Of a DNA stretch of 29,191 nt, positions 28,936 to 29,191 are shown in pieces. The DNA comes from DASXHZ01 sp036488085. GTDB taxonomy: Bacteria; Acidobacteriota; Thermoanaerobaculia; Gp7-AA8. Position 1 is the first letter of the stretch; the number at the start of each line of letters is the position of its first letter. The position numbers and the translations under genes are program-made. The notes under the pieces were generated by a model. It saw only the letters and a list, made by a program, of their open reading frames with translations, did not search any database and was not told the DNA's origin. The stretch covers positions 1 to 29,191 of the forward strand of contig DASXHZ010000110.1 in the NCBI GenBank assembly GCA_036488085.1. The letters run 5' to 3'.

Positions 28936-29191
28936 TCAGCCTCGTGGAATGTCCGTTCCGAAGATCTTCTGCCACTCCTCGCCAGCGGCATCGCCCTTCT
29001 TTTCGCTCTCGTATGCGCAGGCCTTCTTAGCGCGCGCCTCTGCTGATTCCGCCCTGCTCTTCCACGCGTCACTGAGCCAAATCATTTCGTTAGTGCCGGG
29101 AACGCTCACGTACGTGTTCGCCCTGCCAACGAGGAACGTGAAGAAGTCGCGGACCATCCAGTCGTAATAGACGGCCGACTTGTCAGCGTAG
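28936..29191 (-). CDS. Probable CD-NTase (SMODS-type) C-terminus, partial
   Basis: Only the last 84 residues are in the window; the frame is open to the right edge, so the ATG at 29157 should not be taken as the start. The end (IWLSDAWKSRAESAEARAKK, then ACAYESEKKGDAAGEEWQKI and FGTDIPRG) matches the tail of SMODS-type CD-NTases, in which a helix with 'A..A..ye..g...A...Wr.iFG..FP' closes the protein. Catalytic motifs would lie outside. CD-NTases make cyclic oligonucleotides on phage infection. The SLATT gene follows by 2 nt and would be the effector. Confidence is limited by the short visible part. Confidence 0.6.
   Translation of the reverse strand, partial: YADKSAVYYDWMVRDFFTFLVGRANTYVSVPGTNEMIWLSDAWKSRAESAEARAKKACAYESEKKGDAAGEEWQKIFGTDIPRG

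Overview
The window is high-GC bacterial DNA. Its first 16.4 kb is one dense + strand operon for a phage-tail-like extracellular contractile injection system (eCIS, of the Afp/PVC kind). The organism cannot be named from sequence alone. High GC, an eCIS without tail-fibre genes in view, a TPR protein of a style I associate with Acidobacteriota, and several small orphan proteins would fit Acidobacteriota or a neighbouring phylum. That is inference.

Region 1 (1-16355), eCIS operon: sheath (5' end cut by the window), two tube paralogues, a small DUF5908-type protein, a LysM-type baseplate/tube-initiator protein, a VgrG-like spike, PAAR tip, gp25-like wedge protein, a very large baseplate J/Afp11-like protein with an unusual 16-cysteine segment, an unrecognised 225-aa protein that may be cargo, an Afp12-like baseplate protein, a CIS tape-measure protein and an Afp15-like AAA+ ATPase. 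Genes touch or overlap (ATGA and TGATG junctions), so they are probably co-expressed. No tail-fibre gene and no cap/DUF4255 gene is seen. The cap gene may lie just upstream of the window.

Region 2 (16356-20085): a possible frameshifted secreted peptide on the - strand, an exported OmpA-domain protein, a perfect GC hairpin, a degenerate array of 21-bp repeats centred on CACGTG, a good sigma70 promoter with a long leader before a 173-aa orphan, a frameshifted DUF5131 remnant, and a 61-aa secreted peptide gene with the same 34-nt motif on each side.

Region 3 (20086-25139): a 118-aa protein on the - strand and, divergently, a cluster of TPR protein, 87-aa protein and HD-domain phosphohydrolase (dNTPase-like). 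It is followed by about 0.9 kb of coding DNA broken by frameshifts and stops.

Region 4 (25140-29191): the 3' half of a CAT-anticodon tRNA, from anticodon loop to CCA, forms an attachment-site scar. Its orientation puts the mobile island to the right, and an integrase tail remnant lies just inside. The island carries defence-type genes: an AbiE-type pair (AbiEi antitoxin/regulator behind twin perfect palindromes; AbiEii nucleotidyltransferase toxin, here convergent rather than co-directional), a small membrane protein with a clear terminator, a 45-aa basic protein, and a CBASS-like unit in which a SLATT two-TM effector follows the C-terminus of a probable CD-NTase that runs off the window.
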